The position numbers were made by a program, and so were the translations under genes. Positions 60,691 through 64,000 of a stretch of DNA of 64,000 bases are shown here, in pieces. The stretch lies in NCBI RefSeq assembly GCF_019925205.1, contig NC_083566.1, positions 4,588,001 through 4,652,000 of the forward strand, written 5' to 3'. This DNA comes from Metopolophium dirhodum (taxonomy: Eukaryota > Arthropoda > Insecta > Hemiptera > Aphididae). The notes below the pieces were generated by a model, which was not told where the DNA came from, made no database searches, and saw nothing but the letters and a program-made list of their open reading frames with translations. How positions within the stretch are numbered: position 1 is the stretch's first letter; every line of letters starts with the position of its first letter.

Positions 60691-63571
60691 ATAATATTAT
60701 AATAATAAAAACGTCTCGACGAAGAGTATAATAATAGGTAAGTATGTAAATCGCCACACGTTAACACTACACGTAAAATATATTATTATTTTATGATTTC
60801 CATATTATTATAATAATGTGATGCGAGATTATATCGGTAGACGACAAACTCCACGCGCTTAACCTAAATCATTCTTGTTTTTTCAATCTAAAATTATTCA
60901 TACAATTGAATAGTATGTATCTACCTACATCATAATTTGTGCAGGCGAAACGCGGTAATATTCGGCGACTCTAAATCAGTACCTAGGTATACGCGATACA
61001 CCCATAGACAATATCTATCATACTTAACACTTTTTTTTTTAGTCGTGATGTAATAAATTTCTGAATGTGATGTTGAGTCATTTAGTTGATCAATTCAATT
61101 TGCAAGTTTTTAATCGAACATCAATATATACATATATATTATACAATATTAGCATATTAAGTTATAATTAATAATTGTTCTTCGAATTGCTTTTTATGAA
61201 TTTAGGCATTATAGTATAGAATACTTCACTTGAAACTATATTGATAAAAATTATTTATAAAATTAGTGACAATGTCGATAATAGATAATCTGAGGATATT
61301 GAGGTGAACCAATATTGCTCAACAGTTAAAATAAATGTGGAATTAAATTTAGGTGTAAGTAATTAAAAATCTAAAAAACCAATCAACGATTAAGCTATAT
61401 AGGTGTCAGGTTAAGTAGTTTTTATAAAATTAAAATAACTTCAGTTTTTAGTATAATCTTCTACAGTTTTGCATGTTATAAAGCACGAATGATAAATATT
61501 TACTATTTAGTGCCTCAGTCATGTAATTCTTAAGTAGGCTTTTGAATTTTAATATTTTAAGACGAGACAATGTTATCGTCAGTGGTTTTCAAAAGAGATC
61601 TAACCATGAGAAAATACACGTTAACAAGTGCGCTTAAATTAAAATCAACCAAATATTAATCTCATAACTTATATTTTTAATAAAATCCACCAAAAATAAT
61701 CTAAACTATTTACACGCGATATGCGTATAATAAATTTACATATTTGGGAACAACACCGTATTTGGTGACTTTCTAAATTTTTAAATATTTAAACGTACCA
61801 CGTAGGTAGGTGGTATTGCTTACCACGAAGTGTGAATTTGCAGTACATAATAATGGCAACTCTTAATAATTGAATGCACTGAATACATATAATAATATTA
61901 TATTATTTCATCCCGATACTAAACCTTTCCGCTGCCATCGCACAACTATTTCAGTATTACAATATTATATGAACTAAAATCCTTTATCGATGCACGTCGT
62001 ATTCGTACGTCACGATTGCCCGGAAAATCTCGAATTCATAATAATAATAAATATTAATAACACTATGATCGTAATACTATTTTCTCCAAAACGAATATCA
62101 CGAATAATATGGCGTGTAATAATTAATAGGATCTGTCTGCGTGTGAAGATTCCCATCAAATATAATACTATTGAACGAGAAAAAATAAAAAATAATATGT
62201 TAAACCGCATTGTCGGGCCGCGGCGGTGTTGGCGACATGCCTAAATACGTGCCATATCGGGAACGACGATTAATACGTACAATATAATATATCGCAAAAC
62301 ATATTATATTATTATTCATTGTTTTTCATTCCGTTCTTAATATTATATTATTATGTGTAATTTAGTTTTTCTAATATTATGCAAAAATGTTGATGGGAAA
62401 TGGGAGTTTTCAGCGTGTTCTCATTCCGGAATGTAATTCGATATTCAAGTGTTATACTTATTATGAATTCCATACTGGCCATTCCGAAACTAAGCTCGAT
62501 TAAACCCGGCGGAGTATAATATCATAACGCAATAAAAACGGATTGAAATTACAATAAATTACAATATTAACGTTTGAGATTATCACATTTCGCACGGTTA
62601 ACCGGTATTTGTTAATATATATATATAAATATATATTTTTCAAGTGATTACATTGTATATTTCTTATTATTAATATCAACTCTTAGAAACGATTAAGTTG
62701 GAATTTTAATATAATTGTCAAATACCAACTGATCCGAATAATTTGATAATAATATAATAATTATTATAATACTACGGTTTCGAATCATTGCGTGTTTTAT
62801 AGGGTTTAAATTTGAGTGTGCGCATATTATAATATTGATTTTTCTGGACCGTTTTGATTTTTTTTTTTTTGATTTTATAGATCTTAAAATTTACAACATA
62901 TTAATTGTCTACCTATTGTATTGATAATTCGATATGAATATCACAAATGCGCAACATTATATTAAAATATAACTGGATGAAGGGACTACACAGGGATAAT
63001 TCAGTGCGGTGACATTTATTAATTGTAAAATTAAATTCAGATTTGCCTCGATTTACACCGCAAGATATCTGCATCAATTCCGTTTTAATCTAGTTAATCT
63101 ACAGCAGTAAGGTCGGATAAGGGCGAGGGAGGGGGGAAGAATACGGAGTTTAGATAGGAATCTGTTGTAAAATAGTTTCGATAGTATCGCTCTGTTATTA
63201 ATCGTAATTTAATGCAGGTCGTGATTCGTTACATAACTCCAACCGTAGGTACCATTATGGCATTATATTGTAGGTCCACCACAGGTTTTTGTGTCGGACC
63301 AACACTAACGCGCGTGACATTGTAATATCATAATAACTACAATAAACATTTTATACTAATCAAAAACTTTAATTTTTTTAACAAATTGTATTCGTTAATT
63401 GTACTCGAGCCAAAACCACTGCAATCGTTATAGCAGTATACAATATATAATATTAATATTAAATTATTATTATTATTATTACGACGCAGAAATATCGTTA
63501 CTACCTATATCATACCACGTACAATTTATAAAGGTATATACAATTTAAAATAATATAATATTCAGAGCAGT
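60691..63571. other. AT-rich non-coding region
   Basis: Nothing supported. A GTCAGTGGTTTTCAAAAGAG motif at 61,578-61,597 resembles a worn hAT end. An 84-codon frame at 61,990-62,244 (+) and its opposite-strand shadow have no domain. Confidence 0.6.
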
Positions 63572-63739
63572 AGACCTAGTAAGGGGGGAGAAGTTCAACC
63601 CTTAAAAAACGCACTTACAACATGGAAAGTATGTATCTAAATACATTTATACAAACAATTAAAACTACTAACATATTTTAAAGTATTTTTTATTTAATAT
63701 GATGAATCCCCCCCCCCAATATTAAATTCCTGTCTACGG
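63572..63739. mobile_element. G-rich element with inverted GTAGAC ends
   Basis: The left end is AGTAGACCTAGTAAGGGGGG. The right end, read inverted, is CGTAGACAGGAATTTAATAT followed by a G10 run and ATTCA. Both ends share GTAGAC, then a G-run, then (A)TTCA, enclosing an AT-rich 0.1-kb core with no frame. This matches the CAGTGGCGTAGAC...GGGGG style of ends common in animal hAT-like repeats. The ends are decayed and the target duplication is unclear. Confidence 0.55.
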
Positions 63740-64000
63740 TAATCTAACTATTGCATATAATTGTACAACTATACTATAACATTCATATTTGGCGTGCATT
63801 AACTTATTCGTATTACACCCCGCACACGACTTGCTGTGGATTTAAAGTGAAAGGGTTTCGAGTGATTATTTTTTTCATCCCTTCCACCGGTCCTTAATCC
63901 CCCGTTCCCGAGAGTTAAACGCGGCATGACCTTATGCAACTTACAAACACAGTGTCCACGGTTAGGTTAGGTTATGATCGGGTGGGGAGGTGGGGGTAGT
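63740..64000. other. non-coding end of window
   Basis: Nothing supported. GGTTAGGTTAGGTTA at 63,960-63,974 resembles just under three insect telomeric TTAGG units, which is too short to mean much. Confidence 0.6.

Noticed and set aside
63960..63974. GGTTAGGTTAGGTTA as a telomeric remnant
   Set aside because: Fewer than three TTAGG units; expected by chance and not an array.

Overview
The window is eukaryotic, AT-rich and almost entirely non-coding. It is saturated with short palindromes such as ATAATATTAT and with GTAGGTACCTA-type motifs, (TA)n, (CA)n and (TAT)n microsatellites, and small non-autonomous transposons. This texture is what I associate with aphid genomes (Hemiptera, Aphididae; pea-aphid type). 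That identification is an inference from sequence style, not from a gene match. I see no bacterial operon, rRNA, intact tRNA gene or CRISPR array.

Coding content is very sparse. The best-supported coding pieces are all on the + strand. One is a CpG-rich promoter and first coding exon at 49,860-50,486 (ATG at 50,396, donor after 50,486, phase 1). Another is an internal exon at 25,741-25,822 with a strong acceptor, also ending in phase 1. A possible short first coding exon lies just upstream at 25,133-25,168, ending in phase 0 and so able to join the 25,741 exon. The simplest reading is one large gene with two alternative promoters and N-termini, both splicing to a common exon beyond 64,000. 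I do not recognise the protein. Two unrelated genes remain possible.

Most of the rest can be read as a catalogue of mobile-element remains. These include two copies of a tRNA-derived SINE (8.5 and 45.6 kb) and a 5S-rRNA-like SINE with a 12-bp target duplication (22.0 kb). There are two hAT-type MITEs, one with a perfect 8-bp target duplication (23.4 kb; the other at 15.5 kb), a TTAA-flanked MITE (33.0 kb) and a long fold-back element (46.6 kb). Smaller inverted-repeat elements lie at 24.6 and 52.4 kb, and a G-rich element with GTAGAC ends at 63.6 kb. Two copies of a GATTCTGAG-ended family occur at 7.8 and 26.3 kb. A degenerate LINE reverse-transcriptase tail is at 39.4 kb. Several unclassified families are visible only because two copies lie in this window (21.1/30.4, 30.2/32.6, 29.9/30.6 and 41.1/54.6 kb).

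One 0.2-kb open stretch at 56.1-56.3 kb has codon and base use resembling an enteric bacterium and unlike its surroundings; it could be transferred, contaminant or chance. GC/CpG-rich blocks at 14.0, 28.7, 35.0, 57.0 and 59.3-60.7 kb may be regulatory or promoter regions, but no gene is supported there. Between these items the sequence is AT-rich intergenic or intronic DNA in which I see nothing specific.
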